A DNA stretch of 64,000 nt from Delftia tsuruhatensis (GCF_903815225.1 NZ_LR813084.1:4922001-4986000); one strand, 5' to 3'. Numbered from the stretch's first letter, positions 26,391-35,786 are shown. The notes: a model not told the origin generated them from the letters alone. Program-made: numbers and translations.

Positions 26391-27383
26391 ATGACAGCCC
26401 CCACCCTGCTCGGCACCGCCGCCCTGCTCGCCGCCGCCGCCGCATGCCAGACCGCCCTGGCCCAGGATGGCACCGTGCAGCAACAACTGGCCGCCAAGCC
26501 CTTCACCATCGTCGCGCCCTTCCCGCCGGGCGGGCCCGTCGATGCCCTGGCCCGCCTGCTGTCCACGGGATTGGCAGAGCGCCACAGACAGACCTCGGTG
26601 GTGGAGAACAAGCCCGGCGCCAACGGCAATATCGGCATCGACATGGTGAAGCGCGCTGCGCCTGACGGCCATACGCTGCTGGTCGTGCCCCAGGGCAACC
26701 TGACCATCAATCCCACGCTGCTGGCCAAGCCCGGCTACAGCGTGGAGACGGACTTCGCACCCGTGGCGTCGCTGGCAAAGGCGGCCAACGTGATTGCCGT
26801 GCACCCGGGCGTGCCGGCCAAAACGGTGCAGGAGCTGGTGTCCTTGTCCAAGGCCAGGCCGGCCACCATCAGCTATGCCTCGCCTGGCGTGGGCTCCAGC
26901 CTGCACCTGGCCGGCGAGCTGTTCAGGCAGCAGACCGGCGCCGACATCCTGCACGTGGCCTACAAGGGAACCGCCCCCGGCCTCAACGACGTGCTGGGCG
27001 GCACCGTGCCGATGATCGTGGGCAATGCGCCCGCCCTGCTGCCACATGTGCAGTCGGGCAAGCTGCGCGCGCTGGCCGTGACCGACCCGGCGCGCAGCAA
27101 GTATCTGCCCGAGGTGCCCACGCTGGCCGAGGCCGGCGTGCCGGGCATCGCCATCTCCTCCTGGTACGGCGTGATGGCGCCGAAGAAGACGCCGCCAGCC
27201 GTGCTCAGGCAGCTGGAAAAGGATATTCAGGAAATCTTCGGCAGGCCGACGGTGGTCCGGCAACTGGACCTGCAGGGCATCGAGCCCTGGATCGTCACGG
27301 GCAGCGCCTTCGGCGAACTGATCCGCAAGGAGACGGCGACCTGGGTCCCCGTGATCAAGGCCGCCAACGTCAAGCCGCAGTGA
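26391..27383 (+). CDS. Bug/TctC family periplasmic solute-binding protein
   Basis: A 330-residue exported binding protein: signal peptide to about residue 24 (A-L-A), then the Bug fold with F-P-P-G-G-P-V-D near residue 45, E-N-K-P-G-A-N-G-N-I-G and Y-A-S-P-G-V-G-S. These proteins feed tripartite tricarboxylate transporters or act in sensing; their ligands are usually carboxylates. No TctAB membrane genes are nearby. A caggag site precedes the ATG. The FNR box upstream suggests oxygen-dependent expression. The last 14 bases overlap cutA on the other strand. Confidence 0.88.
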   Translation: MTAPTLLGTAALLAAAAACQTALAQDGTVQQQLAAKPFTIVAPFPPGGPVDALARLLSTGLAERHRQTSVVENKPGANGNIGIDMVKRAAPDGHTLLVVPQGNLTINPTLLAKPGYSVETDFAPVASLAKAANVIAVHPGVPAKTVQELVSLSKARPATISYASPGVGSSLHLAGELFRQQTGADILHVAYKGTAPGLNDVLGGTVPMIVGNAPALLPHVQSGKLRALAVTDPARSKYLPEVPTLAEAGVPGIAISSWYGVMAPKKTPPAVLRQLEKDIQEIFGRPTVVRQLDLQGIEPWIVTGSAFGELIRKETATWVPVIKAANVKPQ

Positions 27384-27753
27384 CCGGCGGCACGGCCCCT
27401 GCCGGGGCCGTCGCCGACACCTGCGAGCGCAGCCACTGCGCGTAGTCGGCCATGCAGCGCTCGGTGCGCATGGTGATCTGCGGGACGCTGTAGCTGTGGC
27501 CGGCACGGATCAACCCCGCCAGGCGCCCCAGCACATCGGGCAGGGTCTTGCAGACCAGCCGCCATTCGGGCGTGGCATGCAGCTCGCCCTCCCATACATA
27601 GTGCGAGGTGATGGCTTCCACCTGCACGCAGGCCGCGGCCTGCTGCTGCACCAGGCTGCGGGCCAGCCCGGCCGCCTCCTCGGCGCTGGGGACGGTGGTG
27701 GCCACCACGCACAGCGTGGACCATGGGGCGGTGTTCGAGGCATCGGGCTTCAT
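27370..27753 (-). CDS. cutA: Divalent-cation tolerance protein CutA
   Basis: A 127-residue member of the CutA1 family, small trimeric proteins with a ferredoxin-like fold. Family marks are V-V-A-T-T-V-P at the start, A-A-C-V-Q-V-E, and Y-x-W-E-G-E (Y-V-W-E-G-E-L) in the middle, then the late segment H-S-Y-S-V-P-Q-I. The link to copper tolerance in E. coli is indirect. It is convergent with the Bug gene, overlapping by 14 bases. Confidence 0.9.
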   Translation of the reverse strand: MKPDASNTAPWSTLCVVATTVPSAEEAAGLARSLVQQQAAACVQVEAITSHYVWEGELHATPEWRLVCKTLPDVLGRLAGLIRAGHSYSVPQITMRTERCMADYAQWLRSQVSATAPAGAVPPVTAA

Positions 27754-27796
27754 GGCTGCGTAGTCTACGATTGCGCCAGGCCAGGCGGTATCGCCT

Positions 27797-28822
27797 TCAG
27801 GGCATCAGTCCTTTCTGCCGCGCCTGCAGCCGCGCCAGTCCCAGCAGCGCATCGGTGAACGGTGTCTGCACGCCGCAGAGCTGGCCGATCTCGCGCACGG
27901 CCCCCACCAGGGCATCCAGTTCCACCGGCTTGCCGGCCTCCACGTCCTGCAGCATGGATGTCTTGAAGGCACCCAGCTTGAGCGTGACGGCATGGCGGTC
28001 TTCGGGCGACTCGTCGATGGGCAGGCCGATGCGCGCACCGATCTCCTTGGCCTCCAGCATCACGCGCGTGATCAGGCCGCGCACCAGCTCGTCGCCCAGG
28101 ATGCGGTCCGAGGTGGCGCCCGTCAGCGCGCTGACGGGGTTGACGGTCATGTTGCCCCAGAGCTTGTACCAGGCGTCGCGCTGGATGTTGTCGGAGACCT
28201 TGGCCTCGATGCCGCCACGCTGCAGCAGCCGGGCCAGTGCCGCCAGGCGCGGTGTGGGCGGCAGGCCGGGCCCTGCGGCCAGAGGCTCGCCCAGGATGAG
28301 GCTGTTGCCGAAGTGGCGGCGCACCACGCCGGGCGCATCGTTGGAGCAACTGGCATGGACCACCGAGCCCAGCACCTGGCCCAGCGGGATGGCGCGCGCA
28401 ATGCGGCCTTCGGGGTCCACCGTCTTCAGTTGCCTGCCGCGCACGGCGGCATCGACGCCGCCTTGCAGGAACCACCAGGGCACGCCGTTCATGGCCGTGA
28501 GAACCACGGTCTGCGGGCCGATCAGCGGGGCGATGCGCTCGGCCACATCGGGCATGCCCGGCGCCTTGACGGAGATGATGACCAGGTCCTGCACGCCCAG
28601 GGCGGCAGGGTCCTGCTCGGCACGCAGCGCGAAGTGCTCGCGCTGCTCGCCGTGCACCAGGGTCAGGCCCTGGGTGCGCAGCGCCTGCAGCGCGGCGCCG
28701 CGCGCCACGGCGCTGAGCTGGCAGCCGGCGCGGGCCAGGGCCGCGCCCATCCAGCCGCCGATGGCACCGGCGCCGAAGATGCAGGCCTTGTCGAATGAAA
28801 TGCTTGTCTGTTCCATGGTCAT
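27797..28822 (-). CDS. Ketopantoate reductase family protein (PanE/ApbA)
   Basis: A 341-residue NADPH-dependent reductase. The Rossmann motif is F-G-A-G-A-I-G-G-W-M-G at residues 16-26, the catalytic Lys is in Y-K-L-W-G-N near 210, and the conserved E-x-x-x-I/A-G segment follows. Such enzymes reduce 2-dehydropantoate, but many paralogues act on other 2-oxo acids. Here the gene is third in a marR-aldolase-reductase operon, so a catabolic role is as likely as pantothenate synthesis. It starts 18 bases after the aldolase gene. Confidence 0.82.
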   Translation of the reverse strand: MTMEQTSISFDKACIFGAGAIGGWMGAALARAGCQLSAVARGAALQALRTQGLTLVHGEQREHFALRAEQDPAALGVQDLVIISVKAPGMPDVAERIAPLIGPQTVVLTAMNGVPWWFLQGGVDAAVRGRQLKTVDPEGRIARAIPLGQVLGSVVHASCSNDAPGVVRRHFGNSLILGEPLAAGPGLPPTPRLAALARLLQRGGIEAKVSDNIQRDAWYKLWGNMTVNPVSALTGATSDRILGDELVRGLITRVMLEAKEIGARIGLPIDESPEDRHAVTLKLGAFKTSMLQDVEAGKPVELDALVGAVREIGQLCGVQTPFTDALLGLARLQARQKGLMP

Positions 28823-28840
28823 GCGCGGGAAGCTCCGGGT

Positions 28841-29599
28841 TCAAAGATCGAGATAGCTGCTGTCGCGCCGGTTCACGCGGCGCACCAGGTGGTCGAACAC
28901 ATCGCGGGCACCGCCGTGGCTGGCATTGAAGGTCAGCGAGTCCTCGTTGCAGCGCCGGGCCATGGCGTCGGAGACCATGCGCGGCGCACCCATGGACAGG
29001 GTGGCCATCTGCACGTCGCAGGCACGCTGCAGCGTCCACAGCACCACGAAGGCCTGGGGCAGGTCGCTGCCCCAGCTGAGCAGGCCGTGGTTGCGCAGGA
29101 TCACGGCCTTGCGGTCACCGATGCTGGCCAGCAGGCGCGGCCCTTCGTCGGCATGGATGGTGATGCCCTCGAAGTCGTGGTAGGCCACCATGCCGTGCAG
29201 TTGGGCGCTGTAGAAGTTGCTTTGCGACAGGCCCTGCTCCAGGCAGGCCACGCCCATGCCGGAGGTGGTGTGCGTGTGCATCACGCAGTGGGCGCCAGGC
29301 AGTCCGTCATGGATGGCCGCATGCACCACGAAGCCGGCCGGGTTGACCGGATGCCGCGAGCCGTCCAGCACCTCGCCACGCACATTGATGCGTACCAGGT
29401 TGCTGGCCGTGACCTCTTCGTAGTGCAGGCCGAAGGGGTTGATCAGGAACTGCTTTTCCCCGCCCGTCACGCTGTCGGGCAGGCGCACCGTGATGTGGTT
29501 GTAGATCAGCTCGTCCCAGCCCAGCATGGCGAAGATGCGGTAGCAGGCGGCCAGTTCGATGCGGGCGGCGCGTTCGTCGGGATGCATGGCAGTGCTCAT
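28841..29599 (-). CDS. Class II aldolase/adducin family protein
   Basis: A 252-residue zinc aldolase-like enzyme. The metal ligands are the paired His of M-H-T-H-T (near residue 107) and the His of L-R-N-H-G-L-L-S-W-G near 168; Y-N-H-I-T-V-R-L-P and the N-P-F-G-L-H segment mark the N-terminal half. Relatives cleave sugar phosphates or act in aromatic breakdown; the substrate cannot be read here. It lies between marR and the ketopantoate-reductase-like gene, likely co-transcribed. Confidence 0.85.
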   Translation of the reverse strand: MSTAMHPDERAARIELAACYRIFAMLGWDELIYNHITVRLPDSVTGGEKQFLINPFGLHYEEVTASNLVRINVRGEVLDGSRHPVNPAGFVVHAAIHDGLPGAHCVMHTHTTSGMGVACLEQGLSQSNFYSAQLHGMVAYHDFEGITIHADEGPRLLASIGDRKAVILRNHGLLSWGSDLPQAFVVLWTLQRACDVQMATLSMGAPRMVSDAMARRCNEDSLTFNASHGGARDVFDHLVRRVNRRDSSYLDL

Positions 29600-29631
29600 G
29601 GTGTGTCGTCGTGGGAGTGGAGGGAGAAGAG

Positions 29632-30198
29632 TCAGGGCTGCACCGAGGCCGGATCCTGGGCCGGACCCTGGGCCAGTCCCTTGTCAAGCGCCTGCGACGC
29701 CCGGTCCAGCTTGCCGAGGATGCGGTCGAGCTGGGCACGCTCCTCGGCCGTCAGCGCATTGAGCAGGGCCGCCTGGTAGGGGCGGGCGCGCGCCAGCACG
29801 TCGTCGAAAACGGCCTGCCCTGCCTCGCTCAGTTGCAGCAGGTGGCGGCGCGCGTGCTCCGGGTCGGCGCGGCGCAGCACCCAGCCCCGGTCGATCAGCG
29901 GCTGCAGCGCGCGGCTGATCTGGGCCTTGTCCATCAGGCTCAGGCGCGACAGCGCGCTGGCGTGCAGTTCACCATGGCGCTGGATCTGGCCCATGAGCCG
30001 CCACTCGGTCAGCCCCACGGGCGATGCCGGCGCGATGTAGTGGCGCGTTACCTGGGTCTGCAGCGCATTGGACAGCGCGCCCAGGCGGAAGGTCAGAAAG
30101 TCCTCCAGCGCCAGCGTCTGGCTGCAGACCTGCGTGTCCGGTGCAGGGCCGGTGGCGGCATCGGCGGCAGGGATCGTGGATGTGCGTGGGCGGGGCAT
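29632..30198 (-). CDS. MarR family transcriptional regulator
   Basis: A 188-residue MarR-type repressor with a winged helix-turn-helix around residues 55-125 (L-T-E-W-R-L-M-G-Q-I, then S-R-L-S-L-M-D-K-A-Q-I-S-R-A-L and R-R-A-D-P-E-H-A-R-R wing) and dimer helices on both ends. It heads the operon marR-aldolase-reductase. A 30-base near-perfect palindrome lies 43 bases upstream and is the probable operator, so it likely represses its own operon until a small aromatic or acid ligand binds. Confidence 0.9.
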   Translation of the reverse strand: MPRPRTSTIPAADAATGPAPDTQVCSQTLALEDFLTFRLGALSNALQTQVTRHYIAPASPVGLTEWRLMGQIQRHGELHASALSRLSLMDKAQISRALQPLIDRGWVLRRADPEHARRHLLQLSEAGQAVFDDVLARARPYQAALLNALTAEERAQLDRILGKLDRASQALDKGLAQGPAQDPASVQP

Positions 30199-30241
30199 GG
30201 GTCCGAGGGAACCGGAGTGGCGATTGCGATGGCCGCATGAT

Positions 30242-30271
30242 CCACCAATGTTGACATATCAACATTGGTGG
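30242..30271. promoter_or_regulatory. Probable MarR operator
   Basis: CCACCAATGTTGA-cata-TCAACATTGGTGG: a perfect 13-base inverted repeat with a four-base spacer. It contains the TTGA-N4-TCAA core common among MarR sites, lies just upstream of the marR start, and has no T-run. Confidence 0.75.
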
Positions 30272-30343
30272 CAACCCTGAGAGCCCTGGCGGCCTGCAGG
30301 CCGCCAGCGGGCGCACGGTAAAACCCATGCACCCGCGCCGCGC

Positions 30344-31579
30344 TCAACGCTTGAGCAGTTCGTTGGAAGGCAGGGTCTCGTCCAGCAGCTTGCGGGCCGT
30401 CTCCACGCCCGCCACGGGCAGCAGCGCAGGGTCCAGCAGGCCCACCTGCACCAGCACGCTGGCCTGGTCCCAGTAGATGTGCTCGTGGTAGAGCTTGTCG
30501 CCCCGGAACTTGACCACGGCCAGCAGCGGGATCTCCACGCGCCGTCCCGTGGGCCGCACGCCGGGCAGCATCCACGGGATCTCGGTGGTGTGCGTAAAGC
30601 AGAACAGCATCTCGTCCACCACCTGCGAGGCTCCCACCGTGCGTGAAATCGGGGTCAGCGATGTGTCGGGCGGATTGCTGTTGACGAAGTGGTTCGTGTA
30701 GAAGGCGTGCAGGTTGCTGAAGCCCACGCCGCCGGTCATGGTCGGGATGTGGTTCACGTAGGGCTCGGCCACCATGGTGGCCATGGTGTCGTCCACGTTG
30801 CGCGTGGCGAACTCGTACTCGCAGTGCTTGTCCCACAGGGCCGCCAGGTCGAAATGCGGGCCGATGGCGGACTTGAGCGTGGCAATGCTGCGCTCGTGCG
30901 CCATCAGGGCCGAGGCGCGGTGGAAATGGTCGCCGCCCTTGCGCGCGAAGGCGTGGTCCACCCCGGGGTAGACGTGCACGGCCACGCGCGGGCGGCCACC
31001 CAGCGCCTGGACGATGCGCTGGCGCGCCTCGGGCGGGCAGAAGGCGTCGAGCTCGGCCACATGCAGGGTGAGCGGGCAGCGGATGCGCTCGGCCTCGTCC
31101 AGCGCCGCCTCGATGCCCACGCCGTAGTAGCCGACCACCGCATCGGCATCGGTGCGGCAGGCGGCCAGGTAGGCCAGCTTGCCGCCCAGGCAAAAGCCCA
31201 GCACGCCGGCCTTGCCGTCCGTGACCTCGGGGCGCTGGCGCAAGGCGTTCAGGCAGGCCTGGATGTCCTGCACGCCCAGGGCCTCGTCGAATCCCTTGTA
31301 GAGGCCGAAGGCGCGCTCCCAGTCCGCCGGCGTGTAGCCCAGTTCCACATCGGGCTGCTGGCGCCAGAACAGGTCGGGCACCAGCACCACGTAGCCTTCT
31401 TCGGCGTAGTAGTCGGCCACCTCGCGCATGGTGGCGTTGACGCCGAAGATCTCCTGCGCCAGCACCAGGCCGGGGCCGCTGCCCGAGCGCGGCACGGCCA
31501 GGTAGGCGTTGAAGCTACCGCTGCCGTCCAGCGCGCCTATGCGCACATGGCGGCCTGCCGGGGGTTCTTTCTGCTGCAT
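30344..31579 (-). CDS. Dienelactone hydrolase fused to an NTF2/SnoaL-like domain
   Basis: A 411-residue two-domain protein. Residues 1-240 are a dienelactone hydrolase: Glu43 in A-Q-E-I-F-G, nucleophile Cys130 in G-F-C-L-G-G, Asp178 in E-L-D-A-F and His209 in G-V-D-H-A-F-A-R, a complete triad. Residues 250-411 resemble a SnoaL/NTF2-like cone (ester cyclase or nuclear-transport-factor fold). Dienelactone hydrolases open lactones in chlorocatechol breakdown, but no such pathway is nearby. The 224 bases upstream hold no gene. Confidence 0.85.
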   Translation of the reverse strand: MQQKEPPAGRHVRIGALDGSGSFNAYLAVPRSGSGPGLVLAQEIFGVNATMREVADYYAEEGYVVLVPDLFWRQQPDVELGYTPADWERAFGLYKGFDEALGVQDIQACLNALRQRPEVTDGKAGVLGFCLGGKLAYLAACRTDADAVVGYYGVGIEAALDEAERIRCPLTLHVAELDAFCPPEARQRIVQALGGRPRVAVHVYPGVDHAFARKGGDHFHRASALMAHERSIATLKSAIGPHFDLAALWDKHCEYEFATRNVDDTMATMVAEPYVNHIPTMTGGVGFSNLHAFYTNHFVNSNPPDTSLTPISRTVGASQVVDEMLFCFTHTTEIPWMLPGVRPTGRRVEIPLLAVVKFRGDKLYHEHIYWDQASVLVQVGLLDPALLPVAGVETARKLLDETLPSNELLKR

Positions 31580-31803
31580 GGGGTTGTCTCCGGTTCAAAG
31601 GGTGGGGATAGGTGCGGTGCCACGGGTTCCATGGCCCCGTCAGACGCACCCGGGGTGGCGCGCCGCCAGCGGATGGTAGCCCGCCGGACTTGTCCGGTTC
31701 GGCGTGCAAACCGCCGTGACAGCGGATACTGGCCCGCTGCCGCGCGGGCGTGTCCCGTCCGGGCCTGCGAAGCCGGGTTCAGGCCTGGAGGCCCGAACGC
31801 AGT
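31580..31803. other. Intergenic stretch, no gene seen
   Basis: Upstream region of the dienelactone hydrolase gene and downstream region of the SDR gene, both on the minus strand. Only a short CCGGA/TCCGG repeat (about 31683-31696) stands out. No RNA gene or terminator was recognised. Confidence 0.5.
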
Positions 31804-32574
31804 TCAGCCCCGGCCCACGAAGGGCATCTTGGTGGCCATCACCGTGTGGAACAGCACATTGGCCTCCAGCGGCAGGCTGGCCATGTAAAGCACGGACTGG
31901 CCCACCACATCCGCGTCGATCAGCGGCTCCACCGCGATCTCGCCATTGGCCTGGGGCACGCCCTTGGCCATGCGCGATGCGAGTTCGGTCATGGCATTGC
32001 CGATGTCGATCTGGCCCACGGCGATGTCATAGGCGCGGCCGTCGAGCGCAGCGGTCTTGGTCAGCCCCATGACGGCATGCTTGGTGGCCGTGTAGGCGCT
32101 GGAATTGGGACGCGGCGCATGCGCGGAGATGGAGCCGTTGTTGATGATTCGGCCGCCGCGCGGCGACTGGTCGCGCATGGTGCGAAACGCCTGCTGCAGG
32201 CAATAGAACATGCCGTTGAGGTTGACATCGACCACCTCGCGCCACTGCTCGGGCGTCCAGTCCAGGAAGGAGCCGGGCGGATTGCCCCGGCCGGCGTTGT
32301 TGAACAGCAGGTCCACGCGCCCGAAGCGCTGCACCGTGCGTGCGAACAGCTGCTCCACGGCCACCGGGTCGCTGACATCGGTGGCAATGCCCAGCATGCG
32401 CTCGCCCGCGCCGTACTTGCCCTGGGCCTCGGCGCAGGTCTCGTCCAGCGGCGCCTGGCGGCGGCCCGCCACCACCACCTGGTAGCCCGCGCCTGCCAGG
32501 GCAAGCGCCACGGCCTTGCCCACGCCCGTGCCCCCGCCCGTGACCACGGCCGTCTTTGCGTTCTTCATCTCCAT
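31804..32574 (-). CDS. Short-chain dehydrogenase/reductase
   Basis: A 256-residue classical SDR. The cofactor motif T-G-G-G-T-G-V-G-K is at about 12-20, N-N-A-G near 92, the catalytic Ser in N-G-S-I-S-A and the Y-T-A-T-K active site near 160. The R-R after the second strand suggests NADP. It is divergent from the metQ operon and shares its regulatory gap, so it may belong to the sulfur regulon, but its substrate is unknown. The ATG at 32574 was chosen; a second ATG six bases on is possible. Confidence 0.85.
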   Translation of the reverse strand: MEMKNAKTAVVTGGGTGVGKAVALALAGAGYQVVVAGRRQAPLDETCAEAQGKYGAGERMLGIATDVSDPVAVEQLFARTVQRFGRVDLLFNNAGRGNPPGSFLDWTPEQWREVVDVNLNGMFYCLQQAFRTMRDQSPRGGRIINNGSISAHAPRPNSSAYTATKHAVMGLTKTAALDGRAYDIAVGQIDIGNAMTELASRMAKGVPQANGEIAVEPLIDADVVGQSVLYMASLPLEANVLFHTVMATKMPFVGRG

Positions 32575-32765
32575 TGCTTGTCCATCCTGTAGTGCATGTA
32601 TTGCAGCCGCCGCCCGCGCACCGGTGGCGGGCGGCGCCGCTGCATTGTCCCCCACGGCGATGGCGCAGTGCGGGCGTGGACTGTCGCCCACGGCGATTGC
32701 TGCACCGCCGCACAACCAGCAGCCATCCATAGCTCTTGCGGCAATAAGCTCAAGCGCAGGCGGCA
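32575..32765. other. Divergent regulatory gap with a 19-base direct repeat
   Basis: No gene is seen between the SDR start and the promoter element at 32766. Two copies of TGTCSCCCACGGCGATKGC (32646-32664 and 32682-32700) match at 17 of 19 positions with a 36-base period. This could be a pair of regulator sites or a chance GC-rich duplication. Confidence 0.45.
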
Positions 32766-32821
32766 TGGAAAGTCTTTCAAAACAAGGCCTTGCAGCGCTT
32801 CACAGTCGCTATAAGGAAATG
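32766..32821 (+). promoter_or_regulatory. Shared promoter element, copy A (metQ operon)
   Basis: TGGAAA, then CAAAACAAGGCCTTGCA (32778-32794), then a TATAAG (32810-32815) and AAATG. The same order occurs upstream of msuE at 42678-42734, with 16 of 17 core bases identical. The element ends about 112 bases before the metQ start, against 107 for msuE. A common sulfur-responsive regulator is the obvious explanation. Confidence 0.65.
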
Positions 32822-32932
32822 TGAATTCCGTCGTGGTGCGCGCCCGGGCCGGGTGTTGCAATGCCTTCAGAGGCCATGCCGGCAGGCGCCATGTGGGCGC
32901 CGCCGGGCAGGGTCTGCTGAAGGAACCACGCC

Positions 32933-33748
32933 ATGCCCACGCGCAGAAACACATTGCTCTGGTCACTCGCCGCCACGCTGGCGCTGCCGGGGATCGCGGC
33001 CGCCGCCACACTGAAGATCGGCGTCACGCCCGGCTCGCTGGCCGACTCCGTCGAGGTCGCCGCCAAGGAGGCGCGCTCCCAGGGCCTGGACGTACAGGTC
33101 ATCGAGTTCACCGACTGGACCACGCCCAACACGGCGCTGGCGGCCGGCGACATCGACCTCAACTACTTCCAGCACCAGGCCTTCCTGGACAACGCCATCC
33201 GCGAGCGCGGCTATGCCTTCACCAGCGTGGCCACGGGCCTGCTGCCCAACATCGGCCTGTATTCGCTCAAGACACAGCGCTTTGCCGACCTGAAAGAGGG
33301 AGCGCGCGTCGGCGTGGCCAACGACCCCGTCAACCAGGGCCGCGGCCTGCTGCTGCTGGAGAAGGCCGGCCTGATCCAGCTGCGCGAGGGCAAGGGCCCG
33401 CGCGCGGGGCTGGACGACATCGTGGCCAATCCGCGCAGGCTGCGCTTTGTAGAGATCGAGGGACCGCAACTGGTGCGCGCGCTGGACGACGTGGACCTGG
33501 CCCAGGGCTACCCGGCCCACTTCGTCAACGCCGGGCGGCCGCAGGTGGCCGGCAATGCGCTGCTGTATTCGGGCATTGACGACCTGTACTACGCCATCCG
33601 CTTTGTCTCGCGCCAGGACAACGCCCGGGACCCGCGCATTGCGCAGTTCGTGCGCATCTACCAGACCTCGGGCGCCGTCCAGGCCCAGATCCACAAGTCC
33701 TTCGCTGCCAACGACAGGCTGTACAGCCTGCCCTGGCGCAAGCCGTGA
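32933..33748 (+). CDS. metQ: MetQ-type (NlpA family) substrate-binding protein, copy 1
   Basis: A 271-residue exported binding protein of the methionine/organosulfur ABC class. The Sec signal ends around A-A-A (residue 24) with no lipobox Cys, unlike E. coli MetQ. The mature chain starts T-L-K-I-G-V-T-P-G, contains the hallmark D-W-T-T-P-N and the ligand-site segment D-L-N-Y-F-Q-H-Q near 76-82, and [10 protein letters not shown]. It is the first gene behind promoter element A, followed after 48 bases by copy 2. Given the neighbours, the ligand may be an organosulfur compound other than methionine. Confidence 0.88.
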   Translation: MPTRRNTLLWSLAATLALPGIAAAATLKIGVTPGSLADSVEVAAKEARSQGLDVQVIEFTDWTTPNTALAAGDIDLNYFQHQAFLDNAIRERGYAFTSVATGLLPNIGLYSLKTQRFADLKEGARVGVANDPVNQGRGLLLLEKAGLIQLREGKGPRAGLDDIVANPRRLRFVEIEGPQLVRALDDVDLAQGYPAHFVNAGRPQVAGNALLYSGIDDLYYAIRFVSRQDNARDPRIAQFVRIYQTSGAVQAQIHKSFAANDRLYSLPWRKP

Positions 33749-33796
33749 CGCAGCACTTCCCTGCCTTTTTCGAACCCTTTCTTTCCGGAGATCCCG

Positions 33797-34603
33797 ATGA
33801 AGCTTTCCCGTGTCCTGATCGCCCCGCTGGCCGCCCTGGCCCTGTTCTCCGCCCACGCCGCCGACAAGCTGCGCATCGGCGTGGTGCCCGGCGCCTATGC
33901 CGACTCGGTGGCCGTGGCCGCCAGGGAGGCCAAGGCCCAGGGCATCGATGTGCAGGTGGTGGAATTCACCGACTGGACCACGCCCAATGTGGCCGTGGAC
34001 TCGGGTGACCTGGACATCAACTACTTCCAGCACCAGCCCTTCCTGGACAACGCCATCCAGAAGAACGGCTACAAGCTGGCCAGCGCGGGCACGGGCATCC
34101 TGGCCAACGTGGGCCTGTACTCGCTCAGGCACAAGGCCATCGCCCAGGTACCGCAGGGCGGCAAGGTGGGCATTGCCAACGACCCCGTGAACCAGGGGCG
34201 CGGCCTGCTCTTGCTGCAGAAGGTGGGACTGATCAAGCTCAAGCCCGGCGTGGGCTATCTGGGCAGCCTGGACGACATCGTCGAGAACCCCAAGAAGCTC
34301 AGCTTCGTCGAGGTCGAGGGGCCGCAGCTGGTGCGCATCACGGGCGACGTGGATCTCGCCCAGGGCTACCCGCACTTCATCGTGGCGGCCAAGGCCTTCG
34401 ATCCCTCCAGCGGGCTCGCCTATTCGGGCATCGAGGATGCGCGCTTTTCCATCCAGTTCGTGGTCAAGGCCGGCCGCACGCAGGACCCCGTGGTGCAGAA
34501 GTTCATCCGCATCTACCAGAACTCCGAGGCCGTGAAGGCCGAGGCCCTGCGCGCCTTCTCCAACGACAAGCGCCTGTACAACCTGGCCTGGGTCAAGCCC
34601 TGA
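33797..34603 (+). CDS. metQ: MetQ-type substrate-binding protein, copy 2
   Basis: A 268-residue paralogue of the preceding gene with the same motifs: signal peptide to about residue 22 without lipobox, [20 protein letters not shown] near 75-80, and [13 protein letters not shown]. The close match of the ligand segment to copy 1 suggests a recent duplication with related ligands. It lies 22 bases before metN and likely supplies that transporter. Confidence 0.9.
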   Translation: MKLSRVLIAPLAALALFSAHAADKLRIGVVPGAYADSVAVAAREAKAQGIDVQVVEFTDWTTPNVAVDSGDLDINYFQHQPFLDNAIQKNGYKLASAGTGILANVGLYSLRHKAIAQVPQGGKVGIANDPVNQGRGLLLLQKVGLIKLKPGVGYLGSLDDIVENPKKLSFVEVEGPQLVRITGDVDLAQGYPHFIVAAKAFDPSSGLAYSGIEDARFSIQFVVKAGRTQDPVVQKFIRIYQNSEAVKAEALRAFSNDKRLYNLAWVKP

Positions 34604-34625
34604 GCCGCGCAAGGAGGATGAGCGC

Positions 34626-35786
34626 ATGGCCATCAGCATTGCAGCCAGACAGCCCCTGACGGGCGCGCCGGCCCCGCAGGCCGCACAGGCCGCACCCGCG
34701 CAGGCAGCGGCCGCCCGCGGGCCGGGGGCCGTGGCCTTCAGCGGCGTGGGCAAGACCTACCAGTCCTCGGCCGGGCCGGTGCAGGCGCTGGACGCGATCA
34801 GCCTGGAGATCGCGCCGGGCAGCATCTTCGGCATCATCGGACGCAGCGGCGCGGGCAAGTCCAGCCTGCTGCGCACCATCAACCGGCTGGAGCAGCCCAC
34901 CAGCGGCCAGGTCCTGGTCGACGGCGTGGACATCGCCACGCTGGGCGAGGCCCAGCTGGTGCAGCTGCGCCGGCGCATCGGCATGATCTTCCAGCACTTC
35001 AACCTGCTGTCGGCCAAGACGGTCCATGACAACGTGGCCCTGCCGCTGCAGGTGGCGGGGCTGCCCCGGTCCCGCATCGATGCGCGCGTCAGGGAACTGC
35101 TGGCCCTGGTGGGCCTGCAGGACAAGGCCGCCACCTACCCCAGCCGCCTGTCGGGCGGGCAAAAGCAGCGCGTGGGCATTGCGCGGGCCCTGGCCACCGA
35201 TCCCGAGATCCTGCTGTGCGACGAGGCCACCTCGGCCCTGGACCCCGAGACCACGCAGTCCATCCTGGAGCTGCTGCGCGACATCAACCGCCAGCTGGGC
35301 ATCACCATCGTGCTGATCACGCACGAGATGAGCGTGATCCGCGAGATCGCCGACCGCGTGCTGGTGCTGGAGCAGGGCCGCATCGCCGAGCTGGGCGAGG
35401 TCTGGAAGGTCTTCGGCCATCCGCAGCACCCGGCCACGCGCGCGCTGCTGGCGCCCCTGCAGCACGGCCTGCCCGACGACCTGCGCCAGCGCCTGCGGCC
35501 CGAGCCGCCGGCGGGCTGCCATGAACGCATCCTGCAGCTGACCTACCGGGGCGAGAACGGCCTGGAGCCCGACTTCCCGCGCATCGCCCAGGCCCTGGGC
35601 GGCACGGTGCGCCTGGTGCACGGCGGCATCGACCGCATCCAGGGCCATGCCCAGGGGCAGTTGCTGATCGCGCTGCAAGGCGGCACGGCCTCCCATGACT
35701 GGAACACGCTGACGCAGGGGCCCGCGGCCATTGCGCATGACATCAAGGATCTCGGATATGTCGCTGAATCTGTCCATTCCCATTGA
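34626..35786 (+). CDS. metN: Methionine-type ABC transporter ATP-binding protein
   Basis: A 386-residue ATPase. A 35-residue Ala/Pro-rich N-terminal extension precedes the ABC domain: Walker [10 protein letters not shown] at 72-80, signature L-S-G-G-Q at 175-179, Walker B L-L-C-D-E-A-T-S at about 196-203. The C-terminal 85 residues fit the NIL regulatory domain, which in MetN binds methionine and inhibits uptake. The aagga site and 22-base spacing tie it to metQ copy 2; its end overlaps metI by 29 bases. Confidence 0.93.
   Translation: MAISIAARQPLTGAPAPQAAQAAPAQAAAARGPGAVAFSGVGKTYQSSAGPVQALDAISLEIAPGSIFGIIGRSGAGKSSLLRTINRLEQPTSGQVLVDGVDIATLGEAQLVQLRRRIGMIFQHFNLLSAKTVHDNVALPLQVAGLPRSRIDARVRELLALVGLQDKAATYPSRLSGGQKQRVGIARALATDPEILLCDEATSALDPETTQSILELLRDINRQLGITIVLITHEMSVIREIADRVLVLEQGRIAELGEVWKVFGHPQHPATRALLAPLQHGLPDDLRQRLRPEPPAGCHERILQLTYRGENGLEPDFPRIAQALGGTVRLVHGGIDRIQGHAQGQLLIALQGGTASHDWNTLTQGPAAIAHDIKDLGYVAESVHSH

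Noticed and set aside
32575..32766. Extension of the SDR protein containing a repeated A-I-A-V-G-D segment
   Set aside because: The repeat comes from the direct DNA repeat in the gap; the Rossmann motif follows immediately after the ATG at 32574, as expected for a classical SDR.
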